Shown here piece after piece: positions 53,620 through 64,000 of a stretch of 64,000 nucleotides of DNA; positions within the stretch are counted from its first letter, which is position 1; every line of letters begins with the position of its first letter. Source of the DNA: Cladopsammia gracilis (lineage: Eukaryota; Cnidaria; Anthozoa; Scleractinia; Dendrophylliidae); NCBI GenBank assembly GCA_022457155.1, contig JAJGOT010000359.1:538501-602500 (forward strand), given 5' to 3'. Below the pieces are notes generated by a model. That model was not told where the DNA came from, ran no database searches, and was given only the letters and a program-made list of their open reading frames with translations. The translations under genes were made by a program, and so were the position numbers.

Positions 53620-54985
53620 CTTGTACATCTCAGAGTGACGAAGAAACATTCTTTCACAAGCCTTGCACGTCGCAGACTTAAACGCTGCATCACGAACAAA
53701 AAAATTTACTGATCCTAAAATTTTCATAGCGATAACATAAACTTATTTATCTTGCAACACGACTCTGAGCCAAAGAAACCCTAATATATCCCTAATGTAA
53801 TCTAACGGGACAAATATCTTGCAGGTATACTCGGGAAAGCTATCCTAAAGGCTACTTAATACATTTTGCGACTAGTGGGAGTCGTGTTTGGCCTGTCTCT
53901 TTTTATACCGTAAAATGCTGCTTATAAGCCCTGGGCTTATGTAACTTCGTAGGGTTTTTTTGGCTGGCAAGCAAAAATATTGCCATAAAGAAGCGTTCTT
54001 TGAGTTAATTTCATTTAGGCGTAAACTTTTGTAAAGAATTTCTGTTAAGGAATTAAGACTGAGGAATAAGGAATTAACGGGTATAACCGGAGTAATGTTT
54101 TGTTACCGATGGGCCTATAACCGGGTTGGCTTTTTTTTTAATTTATTCCATTACTCCATTACTCCATTTACTCCATTACTATGGAATTACTCCATTATTA
54201 TGGTACGCATGGAGCACAACATTACTTCACGAGAATTACACGCTTGTTGTACAAAAGATACGTAGTGTAGTCTCGTGTATGTCTCAATGAATTCAAAATA
54301 CATTGGTACAACTCTACAAGTGAAGCTGTTCTTCGCGTACAGAGGATATACTATTGGATGCAGTGATCGCAATGCCTTGATAAGACAACGGAAGTTCTGT
54401 CTAGCTCCAGGTCACTACTCAACAAAAGAATAAACTAAAGAGCTAAAACTACCTGCAAGAAGTCGTGATTCCAATATAGGAACATGACAGGAGTTTATTA
54501 CTCCTGAAAATGATTGCATTTTCATTCTTGGATCTTTAATAGACACTTATCCGTGATCAAGAAACACTTTCTCACAAGTCTTGCATGCCGCAGGCTGTGG
54601 ACACTTATCACAGCCTCTTTACTGATCCTAATATTTCCACATTGGTAACATAATCTTTAGCCGATTGCCATTTATTTTGCAACACGAGTCTGAGCCAAAG
54701 AAGCCCTAATATATGTCAGGACAGTGTAGAGAATACATAAAGAAATAAAATAATTATAGTCATGGCTATGGCATGAAATCCTCCGGGATTGATCCTGTCA
54801 TTAGAGAAATTATCCAAAGATCAATGGGTCAATATTGTAGAGCAAAGCGGATAATTGCGACTTGTAACATCCTAACAGTGATCTATAGCAAGGGACAAAT
54901 ACCTCGTAAACCTACTTGGGAAAGCTGTTTTAAAGGCTTTTAAATACTTCTTGCGACTAGTGGGAATCGTGTTTGGCCTGCCTCT
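53620..54985. repeat. Direct duplication of about 280-450 bp
   Basis: Two diverged copies (about 53620-53900 and 54540-54985) share in order AGAAACA.TCTTTCACAAG, CTTGCA.GCCGCAG-like, TTTACTGATCCTA, GCAACACGA.TCTGAGCCAA then AGAA.CCCTAATATAT, GGGACAAATA and GCGACTAGTGGGA.TCGTGT then TTGGCCTG.CTCTTTTTA. On the minus strand each begins AAAAAGAG.CAGGCCAAACAC and carries a CX2C pair (CKACERMF; CKTCEKVF). They may be duplicated first exons, but the frames are not conserved. Between them lies a CCATTACT microsatellite (54150-54180). Confidence 0.6.
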
Positions 54986-56785
54986 TTTTAAGAGCTTATG
55001 ACGCGTAAATAAGCCATTTCACAGCTATAGATTCGAATACCAGATATATTAAAACCATCGATAGGAAAAATCTAAGGACTATCCGTACCACAATTATCTC
55101 GTTAAGCAGAGACTAAATTGGGCACGAATCTTTCTGACCAAAATGAACCAAAATGAGGCCTAATAAAGTAAAAACAAAAATGAACTAAAACCCCGAACCT
55201 CACTGAAACCTAACTGTTTGACATTGGTTTGTTTGACCTGGAAATCAATCTGATGACAGTATTGCAAAACTCTGCTTAATCATTTCTAATGATATGGCTA
55301 AAAAAAAAACCAGGTTTGTTTAGTACACTGTACGATGACTCACTAAAAATAAAATAATGTCGCTTAAAACAGTCCCCTTGATAAAATAAAATTCTTTTAT
55401 TCACATCTTAAAAAGCGTTCGTGAAATTGTTTCTGATCGCTTTTACAAGCACACTTATAGAAAAAGTTCTATATTTGTTTTTCAACCTACAAGGAAATTG
55501 AAAGCACTGGTTCGTTAAAACCTATTGTTGTTTAATTTAGTCAGCTTCTATAACTTGCAAATGAGGTAAATTAACCGAGGACATTTTTAACTAAAGGGAC
55601 ACTGTCCCGACAGAAATATCGTGTTTTCATGATTATGGCCAGGAGCTTGCTTTAGCTTGCTTTATCATCCGAAAATAGGAAGAAAAAAATAGCCAAAAGT
55701 GATGAACGCAGAAAAATATGAATTAAAAAGACGAAATAACGACAAAATTCCACCAGAATCGAAACTTTGAATATTTCTTGACCGCATGTCATGTAATCAA
55801 AATTGCTTAACCGTAATCAACTTGATCCATTCTTCTAATTCCGCACTTTTTCTCCAAACTACTGCTTCTGTTTTTCTCCTTGAGAATCTTTTAATCCAAT
55901 TTAGTTGTATATTTGGTGACATTTGGCGATATAACATGGAAATTAACAAACACATTATTTCAACAAAACTTCATTGTAAACGTACAGCATACAACCATTC
56001 TCAATCAGCAATGTCAGCTTACCTCAAACTCTCCGGTTTTCCCTTTCTTAAAACGCAGTGCTATAATATGATACCACTGAAATGTCTTGAAGCAACCAGT
56101 TTGACAAACCAGACTGGACATCGTAAAGGATATTAGCCAAGCGCGCTTCTAGCGTGCCAAATATCTGAGCACAGTCTACACTAGGTGAGATAAGATTACA
56201 TTACGTTACACTTTTTGACGCTCGATACAATGAAAGTATTCTGCAACATGTTCCCCAAACAACATAGAATTCATAATCGTACGCCTTAAAAATCATCGCT
56301 ACGAAAAAGAGATAACAAACAGTAGGAATGTTACCTAACTGAAAAAATATATTCCGAGACATTTTTCGAAATAGGCAAACAGCGTGGCAGATTTTATATG
56401 AAATTTTAACACGCATATTTCTTCACTGTGAAGGTCAAGTCAATAAACCACTGTATTAAAAAATATGCAACTCGACTCTTGTTTTCTTATTGATAATATC
56501 TAACACAAATCTAACTCCGTAGTGACGTAGGACTGATGACAGATAGAACAGTAATATGCTAACAAAAATGCAACAGGAATGTCCCCACAAATTCACTAAA
56601 AAGTCTATTAATAGTATCTAACGCATTTTTTGCTAACAAAAATGCATAAAGAATGCATGTTAGCCCACATAAACTCCTGTAAGTTAAACATTAACTTACA
56701 GGAGATAAAAAACGTTGACTGAGTGTTTCGGCATTGGTGTGAAATTATGTAATATCTATATACTAAAATTCTAAGAAAATAGTAC
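54986..56785. other. No gene recognised (probable intron)
   Basis: AT-rich, with no supported exon or mobile element. The open frames near 55786-56136 and 56201-56416 lack splice context. If the 56786-57765 exon belongs to the downstream gene, this is intron. Confidence 0.45.
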
Positions 56786-57765
56786 CTGTAAGATCCGGCA
56801 TGGGAAGCTGAAGAGCAGCAGATGTAGAGATGATATTGAGGACACTGTCAACGATGAAATGGCCACGTACTGCACAAGCAACTGCTTTTCCACTCAGCAT
56901 TTGGTCGACAGATCAATAAGCCTAGACCTGTACTAGCATCTCCTTGAGACCAAAGCCAGCCATAATGGACTCAATTGCACCGAGCAGGCTCATCTCAGTG
57001 TGGAACCCTCCAAGCAGTAAAACAATACGCCACAGATGACTGGACACAGGTTGATCCTCAATGACCATTAGTGCAATCCAATACAACTGCTGATCGAAGG
57101 TGACTATAGGAGTCTCCCCATGTCGCTCTATGTCAAATAGGTATTCCAGAGTTGAGCGCACACAAGTGGGGTAACTTGGTGTCAGATCAATCATAGGAAG
57201 AAAAAGTTGCTCACTTTTCCCAGGGCTAGATACTCCATGATGAAGTGACTGCATGTAACCGGACCATAAAGGTCGAGGTTGAGACATATGCATTTGACAC
57301 AATATCCAGTTTGGTGTTCTGTATATCATTAGCCAATGTACGAATGTTGGTGTACTTGATATTCTGGAGAACTGCCTTGGGATCCTTTTGGAATATGATT
57401 TTGTGTTCACCCATTTTGCGGATGTCCTCCAACAGGACCGTGTTTCTTGGGATGTTCTTCTTGTTAGGTGTGGCTGGTGTGATAGCACCCACCTGACCCA
57501 TCATATGAATGACATTCTCACCATCTATTGTCTTTGCATTGTGATCGACATTGTCAGCATTAAATGTAGCAATGCATCTTCTGTGATTTCACTCACGTCT
57601 ACTCCCTGTGTGACAGACAAGACTCCGAATATGATGAGCAGAAGCCCAAATTATACAGTAGGTCGATCAGGTCACGATGACCATATTTGTGATTGAGTGT
57701 GATGCACAAGCCAACTTGTAGAGGAGAGGAAACCTCTGGGACAAGTGGCACTCATGATTGCTTGG
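56786..57765 (-). pseudogene. Large decayed exon of a multi-copy cnidarian gene family
   Basis: Minus strand, top to bottom: VSSPLQVGLCITLNHKYGHR, then DLIDLLYNLGFCSSYSE; frame change; VTQGVDVSEITEDALLH; frame change; FNADNVDHNAKTIDGENVIH, MMGQVGAITPA; KYTNIRTLANDIQNTKLDIV; frame change near 57235; LTPSYPTCVRSTLEYLFDIE, IVLLLGGFHTEMSLLGAIES and GFGLKEML. Two in-frame stops follow (about 56927 and 56918), then VDQMLSGKAVACAVRGHFIV and LQLPMPDLT, ending at the donor TTACAG|GTACTA. I know this order of motifs (ADNVDHN, LGGFH.EMS, GKA.A.AVRGHF) as a repeated, uncharacterised coral family. The donor is phase 1 and would join the 52726 exon in frame. At least three frameshifts and two stops make this exon dead. 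Confidence 0.65.
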
Positions 57766-57944
57766 CTGATAGATGCACAACACAGGTCTGCAATTTTGCT
57801 TTTGATGATTGTTTTAGAAGCAAGCACAATAAAGAAGGCAATACGGCGAGATTATGATGTACGGACTTCATGTCTAATGCTTCTGGATACACACCTTTGT
57901 TCTTTTCCGCACTTTTTATTTCGTTTCATGTGACCCTCCATATG

Positions 57945-58187
57945 ACTTTAAAGCTAAAGGCGATGGCACGCTCACAACACGCTGACACAACATGCTTAGT
58001 GTGTCCTAAAACACGGATATGCGCATATTTAACTAGATTTAACAAAGGAGAGCACACTAGTTTTGTTTTGCGAGACTTAACACGCTAAATCTTTTGTTTG
58101 TCTTAGTGTGCGATCAATGTCACGCTTAGTGTACGATCAATAGCACGCTTTAGTGTGCGATTGGTGTGCCCCCGTACATAAATTCTC
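57945..58187. mobile_element. Solo end of the ACACGCTA-word element family
   Basis: The words GGCACGCTC, AACACGCTGAC, AACACGCTAAAT, GTCACGCTTAG and TAGCACGCTTTAG recur, and ACGGATATGCGCATATTTA (58010-58028) matches the right-hand end of the 22118-24347 element in inverted orientation. The outer limit GGTGTGCCCCCGTACAT resembles the terminal GCCCGTGCAT. Only one end is present. Confidence 0.65.
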
Positions 58188-58194
58188 GGCAAGA

Positions 58195-58470
58195 CACCAG
58201 CCCGATTCAGGCCATAAAAATATGCTAATCAGCGAGAATCAAACATGACAAGTCATGGTGATAATTAGGCTGACACAAGCGAGACAAACAAACGAGAATT
58301 GAGCAAGAATAGAACAAAAGACATATGTGCCACCGTGACATTTGGATGGCTTCACTGAAGCGAGAATTGGGCCATATTCAAGCCATCCCGTTTGAAAATT
58401 TATGGCCAGACACGAGCAAGATTCAAGCCAGACAACAGTCCTACTCTTAAAAAGAGCAAGAATTAAGTGA
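58195..58470. repeat. GAGAATT/CAAGCCA word array
   Basis: Immediately beside the previous block the vocabulary changes to CGAGAAT, GAGCAAGAATT, TTCAAGCCA and GATTCAGGCC, repeated about ten times at 15-30 bp spacing (58203, 58230, 58298, 58362, 58430, 58460). This is the pattern of subterminal clusters seen in the other word-array elements. No terminal repeat or partner cluster was found. Confidence 0.55.
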
Positions 58471-58609
58471 CAAATGTTTTCTCACTTAGATGGAGATCAT
58501 GTAGATGGATCGATGGACCACTTGTGAAACCAAATGCGGCTTATGTTATTCCAAGCCTGAAGACACTCTAAACTTTCTGTGATGTTTTAGCGCTGTGGAA
58601 GTACATTTT

Positions 58610-58922
58610 CACTGATTTTTCACTGATTTTTCACTGATTTTCCTTGACCCTTTGACATTTGTGAGCTCTTCTGTTGTTGCACAGGTTAAGACAGTATTGA
58701 ACAGTCCTGTCAAAGATACTTTTCTTTTTATTGAAGGTGACAAGCATGAATTGCCATGAATTTTAGAAGCACTTTCCATAGTCAGCAGCCTTCTTTTTCT
58801 TCCTGAACTTGGAGGAAGGTCTAACACTTCACTATTACCATCTTTGAAGCTAGTGACCAGTTGAAGTGCTGATCCTCTTGGTAGATGGACCTTTTTATTT
58901 TCAAGCAGGCCTCTCTGCAACA
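58610..58922 (-). CDS. Possible 3' exon, unknown protein
   Basis: An acceptor ATATGTTGCAG| at 58922 is followed by about 100 open codons (RGLLENKKVHLPRGSALQLV, SSGRKRRLLTMESASKIHGN, TGLFNTVLTCATTEELTNVK) and a stop near 58610 beside a CACTGATTTTT triple repeat. Composition is plausible for coding, but the partner exon is not fixed, so this is a candidate only. Confidence 0.35.
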
Positions 58923-59344
58923 TATAAAAATAAACATGTAATCTGATTACTTTAGGAAACCTATACTTATAAGGTATAAATGACCAAGGGTGTTTGCTAC
59001 TACCACCTCTCCTAGCTAGTGACATGATCTTAGGTATTTCTATTGCCAGAGTAGCTAACATTAGCATTTTATCAAAAATTAATAATGGGGGCATGAATGG
59101 ATGAAATAATAAATGAATGTATTATTAACCATTACCCTTGAGGATGCAAAATGAAGTAATAAATAAATATGAAGTAATAAAAATGAAGTAACAAACAAAT
59201 AAATAAAAATATGTTATTAATCAATCCCCATCAAGGGCTGAAATTAACAACAGTTTAACTCTTCTTCCCTTGTTTTAAGCAATCTCCCCTCATTAGACTT
59301 CGGAGAAAAATTATCAACCGTGTAAACGAAAATAACCTATCTTA

Positions 59345-59475
59345 AGTTTTAACGCATGTATTTCAGTTTCAACCTCAGCACATCTTTCCACCCAGCTTTC
59401 CTTTATGGACTGCAATTCAGTACATTTGCTTACAGCATTTACAGTAGCTTCCTCTTTCGCAAGCCGAAAAAAAAG
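59345..59475 (-). CDS. Possible coiled-coil exon
   Basis: The minus frame reads RLAKEEATVNAVSKCTELQS then IKESWVERCAEVETEIHALK and ends at a donor-like ATAG|GTTATTT near 59345. Heptad spacing of Leu/Val/Ile suggests a coiled coil. It could be an upstream exon of the 58610-58922 candidate; the connection is untested. Confidence 0.3.
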
Positions 59476-60720
59476 ACCCGATGTTAAAACGTCCTTTCCT
59501 TGCTTTATGTGCTTGGTCTAAAATCCCTGCCAATGGATCATACAGCACCAAATTTCACAAGACAGAGGCCGATTACACAAAAAACATTGCTATCGTTTTA
59601 CTTTCTCAAAATATGCCTTATAAAGCCAAAAATATCCCTCAAAAACAAGACAAAATAACACTTAAACAACGTTTTCCTATCATTGCCACTAAAAAAGTCT
59701 AGAATCTGTTTGTTCGCATAGTTTCGGTATCATCGTGAAGCTCAGGTCTTCATTGTCAACATGGCAACCATACATAAATCATATTCTCCGCCATTTTTGA
59801 ACAAAATGCCAGTATTCTAACCCAACTCTCTTGCGGTTTTAGGACCATCAGCCTTTGCCTACAAAAAGAAGATGGCGGCTCTTAGCACGTGGAGGGCGTA
59901 AAATCCCCAGTGTGCCATAGCTATGTTAAATTCGTCTTGTGGGATACAGATGATATCTTTAGTCACTTGTTTACTGCGGTTACCATTTTTTTCGTCCATT
60001 TGCGGAAACCTACAACCGGTGCCATTGAAAGGATGATGGCAATACCTGTGATTATGATGAATGGTTATTTTTCAAACTAAATTCCTTGTGTTCGCACCCA
60101 TAGCAAAACAACGCGGATATTTCTCAAGCAAAATTACACTCAGACTGTAGAATTTAGTAACTCCTTTCTATTAGAATAGGGAGGCGTTTTTCTGAGACCA
60201 AGGAATGTCTTTATGTTCACAGTCTAATAAATAAATAATTTTGCAGCATTGAAAAATGACATGTGGGTAAAGAATGTGGCCAACAAATAAATGTCTATTG
60301 CATGACAAACTGTCACCTTCCACCCTTGTGATCTGACTGGTGGTACAGTCTGCTTCTATAACCTTATAATCCCGCCTGAAAATAAGCAAATTCCCAGTGG
60401 GTCAGTGGTGAATTTGAGAAATCGAAAAGAGAAAATGGCAAGGCTATTTTAGGATTCTTTCAATGTCTAACAACAATTTTATTTCATTATTAATATAACA
60501 ATATTTTCAACATTGACAACTCGCAGTTAGCATAGCTAATCGAGGCGGGTTGTCAAAAATTAGAACAAAAATTAACATTAGCTCCTAGTATATGACTGAA
60601 ATTAACATTGGCTCCTAGTAATATGACTGAAAGGATTATATATTACCCATATATCCTACAATATATATTATGGTTTACTTAATATCGTAGATTTCAGATA
60701 TAGCTACTGCTTCACTATTT
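59476..60720. other. No firm gene; one weak minus exon candidate
   Basis: A minus frame at 60380-60190 (RDYKVIEADCTTSQITRVEG) follows a good acceptor TTGCTTATTTTCAG| but has no partner. At 60571-60631 a 30-bp unit (ATTAACATTAGCTCCTAGTA then TATGACTGAA) is tandemly duplicated. Confidence 0.4.
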
Positions 60721-60750
60721 TATTCAACAGAGTGGGTGAATGAACATAAC

Positions 60751-61209
60751 ATGAAATTTTTCGGCATTAGAGAAAGCGAGTACGAATCGAGCAGCGACAC
60801 AGAAGAAAGCCTAAGAAAGTTCATGAGTACCAACCTGAAAATCCCGCAAGTCGATGTCGACCAAATACAATTCGACCGTGTACACCGAATTTCGTCCCGC
60901 CAGGATCCTTCCAAAATCCGAAATCCTCAACCGCGTCCGATTATAGTCAAGTTGTCACAGTACCAGGACAAGGACTTCATAAAGTCATTTATTAAGAATC
61001 TGCCGAAAGGTTCCAGCTTTGGAGTGTCAGATGACTTTCCAAAAGAAGTCGATGAAATTAGAAAAAAGCTTTATCCATTACTCAAGGCAGCGAAGCAAGA
61101 AAAGAAACAAGCTTACTTCAAAGTAGAGAAGCTTATTATTGATGGAAATCTCTACCGCGGTACAGGAACTTCTAACTTTCCTATTTATGGAAGATTAATG
61201 GACAATTAA
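60751..61209 (+). CDS. L1/Tx1-like ORF1 protein, RNA-binding core
   Basis: The frame is open from upstream; the first ATG in it is at 60751. It reads MKFFGIRESEYESSSDTEES, then QFDRVHRISS, QPRPIIVKLSQYQDKDFIKS and GVSDDFPKEVDEIRKKLYPL, then AYFKVEKLIIDGNLYRG. This is the RRM-like and C-terminal domain of L1-type ORF1 (transposase-22-like). The protein coats element RNA and acts as a chaperone for reverse transcription. The coiled-coil oligomerisation part normally lying before the RRM is absent, so it is N-terminally shortened. Stop at 61207-61209. Confidence 0.78.
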   Translation: MKFFGIRESEYESSSDTEESLRKFMSTNLKIPQVDVDQIQFDRVHRISSRQDPSKIRNPQPRPIIVKLSQYQDKDFIKSFIKNLPKGSSFGVSDDFPKEVDEIRKKLYPLLKAAKQEKKQAYFKVEKLIIDGNLYRGTGTSNFPIYGRLMDN

Positions 61210-61490
61210 GTTTAATTCTTAATTTCATGTAGTTTATTTCTAAACGCAACTTCTTTTTGGCGGCTGATGACATCGTCCTCCTCAATCAGTCAAAATACCG
61301 CACAAATGCTTAGGTAAGTTATTATTAAAATTATTATTAGCATTAAGTTTCTTAGAGTACAAAATGTATAGTCGTTCCTCTTCATCGTCGAGGTTCGAGT
61401 TCTGTGTTATTAAGTTTTGCAATGTTTATATTTCAAGTACAGAATTTCATTTAACTCCTGCTAATTCAGTCAGCACAAAGGCGAAAATAG

Positions 61491-64000
61491 TATTTCAATC
61501 TGATTACGGTATTTACAACACTATTCATTTCTACAGCACCGAAGATTGGAACATATAAAATATTATCACTGAATGTGAGGGGGCTAAACAGTTCGAGGAA
61601 AAGAAGGCAAGTTTTTCGCTGGCTTCACCAACGACAATCTGACGTTATCTTTTTGCAAGAAACGTATTCCTCGGCGAAAACTATTAAAATATGGGAGGCT
61701 GAATGGGGTGGCAAAGCCGCTTTTAGCCACGGTTCTTCGCATAGTAGAGGGGTTCTGATCCTTTTTAAACCCCGTCTTGACGTTAACTTTGAAAAAATCA
61801 CAACAGATAAACACGGGAGATGTGTTTTAGCAGAATGCGTTGTTGACGGAACGAAAATAGTTTTTGTAAACATTTATGCACCAAATATCGCGTCCCAACA
61901 AGTGGTATTCCTTAGAGATCTTTCTACCTTATATCTTAGAGAATATGCAAACGAGAATGTAGTGCTAGGTGGTGATTTTAACTGCGCAATTAGCAGCTTG
62001 GACAAAAAAGGCGGCAGGCCTTTTGACGCAAAAAAATTTTCGGTTGTTGAATTCCAAAACCAAATCAAAACAAATAATTTAGTTGATTCATGGCGATTTA
62101 AAAACCCTGATTCATGCGGATATACTTGGAGCAATGCCTCCCTAAAAATCCAAAGCCGGCTAGATTATCTCTTTGTTTCGAAAAGCTTGTGTAAACTAAT
62201 TCGAGAGTGCAATATAATTCCAAACATACATTCCGATCACTCTGCCATATTGCTAAATATTATGTTCAACGAAGATAGCCCCTCGCGTGGACCAGGCTTC
62301 TGGAAGTTTAATAATTCGCTATTACTCGATACCGATTACATTGAATTGTTAACTTTTAAACTCCCTGAATTCGTTACAAAACATAGTCAAGTAAATGATA
62401 AAGGTCTGTTCTGGGAAATGATTAAAATGGAAATTAGGGCTTTCATCATTAAATACTCGAAACGCAAAGCAAGGAAAAAGCGCGATGAAGAAAAGGCTCT
62501 TCACACAGGATTAATAAATATTCAAAATAAACTACAAGCAAATTACAATGAAGGCGACAAAATCGAAATGGACAAATTAAAAGCCAAACTATCTAAAATA
62601 GAAGCCCGCAAAACACAAGGTACAATCGTGCGTAGCAGAGCACGGTGGTATGAGTATGGCGAGAAAAATAATAAATATTTTTACAGCTTAGAAAAAACTA
62701 ATTATAGAAGAAAACATGTGACTTCTATAATAAATCACGAAGATAAGAGGATAACGGATTCAAAAAAGATTCTTCAAGAAGAGAAGCTCTTCTTTAAAGA
62801 AATATATACCTCTAAAAATATAAACCCACAACTTCCGGAATTTACTGATTTCTTTGAAAGTATCGAGAATAAATTATCAGAGGAAGAAGCCGAATCCTGC
62901 GAAGGTGAAATAACGCTCGACGAATGCTATAACGCCTTAAAATCAATGGCCACTAACAAAAGCCCAGGCTCAGATGGCTTTACCGCAGAGTTTTATCACC
63001 ACTTTTGGAACTTGATAGCTAAATATATGGTCGAGAGTTTTAACTATGCTTTTCAAAACGGTATCCTCTCCATCTCACAACGACAAGGGGTGATTTCTCT
63101 AATTCCAAAAAAGGAAAAGAATTTAGAGTTTTTAAAAAATTGGAGACCAGTCTCACTTTTGAATGTAGATTATAAAATTTTAACTAAACTTATCGCTCTC
63201 CGGTTAGAGAAGGTATTGCCAAAAATTATTTCTTCTAGCCAATCCGGTTATGTAAAAGGGAGATACATTGGCGAAAGTATAAGATTAATTAAAGACGTTA
63301 TGGATTTTACGAAACAAAATAACTTGCCTGGGATCGCCGTTTTCCTAGATTTCGAGAAGGCCTTCGATTCAATCGAATGGGACTTTCTCCAAATATGTCT
63401 GCAATCCTTTAATTTCGGCCCGCAGCTGAGGCGCTGGGTTAGCATTTTTTACAACAATATTACCAGTTGCATCTTAAATAATGGCTATGCATCAAATCAC
63501 TTTCTTCTAGAACGAGGAGTACGCCAAGGCTGCCCCCTCTCTGGTATGTTATTTATTATTGCCATAGAAGTTTTAGCTCAAAATATTAGAAACTCCAATG
63601 AAATAAAAGGCATAAAAATACAGAATAACAGAATAGTTAAATTATCGCAATACGCAGATGACACTACAGCTATCCTCGCCAACGCACATTCAGTAAGTAA
63701 CCTGTTCGCATTGCTCTCCCGATTTGAAAGATGTGCGGGACTAAAGATAAATGTATCAAAATCCGAAATGTTGTGGCTTGGCTCAATGAGACATAGAAAA
63801 GACGGAATTTTAAATCTTCAAATAAAAGATGAACCTGTTTACGCCTTAGGCACGCACTTCTCGTATGATGACAATATATTGAACCAGCGAAACTTTTTCG
63901 ACAAGCTGACAAAATTGCAGAAAACTTTAAATTTTTGGTCTCAACGAGATATCTCTGTTTATGGAAGAATAAATATTGTCAAAACATTAGCCCTTTCAAA
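61491..64000 (+). CDS. L1/Tx1-like ORF2: endonuclease plus reverse transcriptase, open to the window edge
   Basis: After a TAG at 61488-61490 the frame stays open for 836 codons to base 64000; I read it codon by codon without a stop. No ATG precedes the endonuclease, so the true start is unclear (non-ATG start, frameshift, or truncation). Endonuclease residues are in place: ILSLNVRGLN, IFLQET, VNIYAPN, LGGDFNC, SRLDYLF and HSDHSAI. After a Lys/Glu-rich linker (RARWYEYGEKNNKYFYSLEK) the reverse transcriptase has NKSPGSDGFTAEFYHHFW, NWRPVSLLNVDYKILTKLIA, AVFLDFEKAFDSI (motif A), RGVRQGCPLSGMLF (motif B) and QYADDTTA (catalytic box), all intact. It nicks target DNA and reverse-transcribes element RNA at the nick. 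The post-RT domain is only begun (WSQRDISVYGRINIVKTLAL). Confidence 0.88.

Larger units (their letters stand above)
60735..64000 (+). mobile_element. L1/Tx1-like LINE, both ORFs open, cut by the window edge
   Basis: ORF1 (from 60751) is followed by a 2.5-kb ORF2 with endonuclease and reverse transcriptase in the usual L1 order. The spacing between them is about 280 bp. ORF1 lacks the usual N-terminal coiled coil, and no 5' untranslated region is recognised above 60735, so the copy is probably 5'-truncated there. Of all the LINE pieces here it is the least damaged. The 3' end lies beyond 64000. Confidence 0.8.

Noticed and set aside
59871..59901. ATGGCGGCT start as a gene beginning
   Set aside because: The frame stops after ten codons and no donor site follows.
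61584..62134. Minus-strand frames of 76-86 codons
   Set aside because: Antisense shadows of the plus-strand LINE endonuclease.

Overview
This is a eukaryotic window, almost certainly from an anthozoan cnidarian and most likely a stony coral (or a close hexacorallian). The base composition is AT-rich, coding sequence is broken into short exons with GT/AG borders, and most recognisable proteins belong to repeat families that are abundant in coral genomes: L1/Tx1-like and CR1-like LINEs, DIRS/Ngaro-like retrotransposons, Penelope-like elements, PIF/Harbinger transposons, DUF6589 proteins and PIF1-like helicase fragments. There are no operons, and ribosome binding sites do not apply. The species cannot be read from the sequence.

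Layout. 0-7 kb: a tRNA-derived SINE with clean target-site duplications, a degenerate kinase pseudogene, a CR1-like LINE tail and a DIRS/Ngaro-like relic. 7-18 kb: LINE fragments, all on the minus strand, plus two PIF/Harbinger elements with 3-bp target duplications. 18-25 kb: a DUF6589 gene relic cut by a MITE, a second DIRS-like relic, and a nested pair of inverted-repeat elements carrying arrays of short subterminal words. 25-34 kb: an integrase-like pseudogene, a tyrosine-recombinase-like N-terminal exon and the most complete DIRS-like retrotransposon (ORF1, reverse transcriptase, RNase H, start of the recombinase), with minisatellite-rich probable introns. 34-41 kb: a Penelope-like GIY-YIG 3' end with an intact-looking hammerhead ribozyme and an inverted second copy of its tail, then several MITEs. 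41-45 kb: a long, essentially intronless cysteine-cluster plus NHL-propeller gene carrying one in-frame stop and one frameshift.

46-58 kb: a minus-strand multi-exon gene. Five 3' exons (52.7 to 46.1 kb) join in phase and end in a CX2C...H/C zinc-finger-like tail and a stop. They may continue a large, lesion-ridden exon at 56.8-57.8 kb, whose donor phase fits. One intron of this gene holds a 2.9-kb inverted-repeat element with arrays of a CCATGAAA-like word. Inside that element is a small two-exon plus-strand gene that splices in frame to 88 residues. 58-64 kb: another subterminal-word block, weak exon candidates, and an L1/Tx1-like LINE whose endonuclease and reverse transcriptase stay open for 2.5 kb and run off the window edge.

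Most of the sequence is layered mobile DNA. The points most worth following are the hammerhead-bearing Penelope copy, the word-array transposons (48.0-50.9 kb, 22.1-24.3 kb, 57.9-58.5 kb), the phase-consistent host gene at 46-58 kb, and the LINE reading frame at the right edge.
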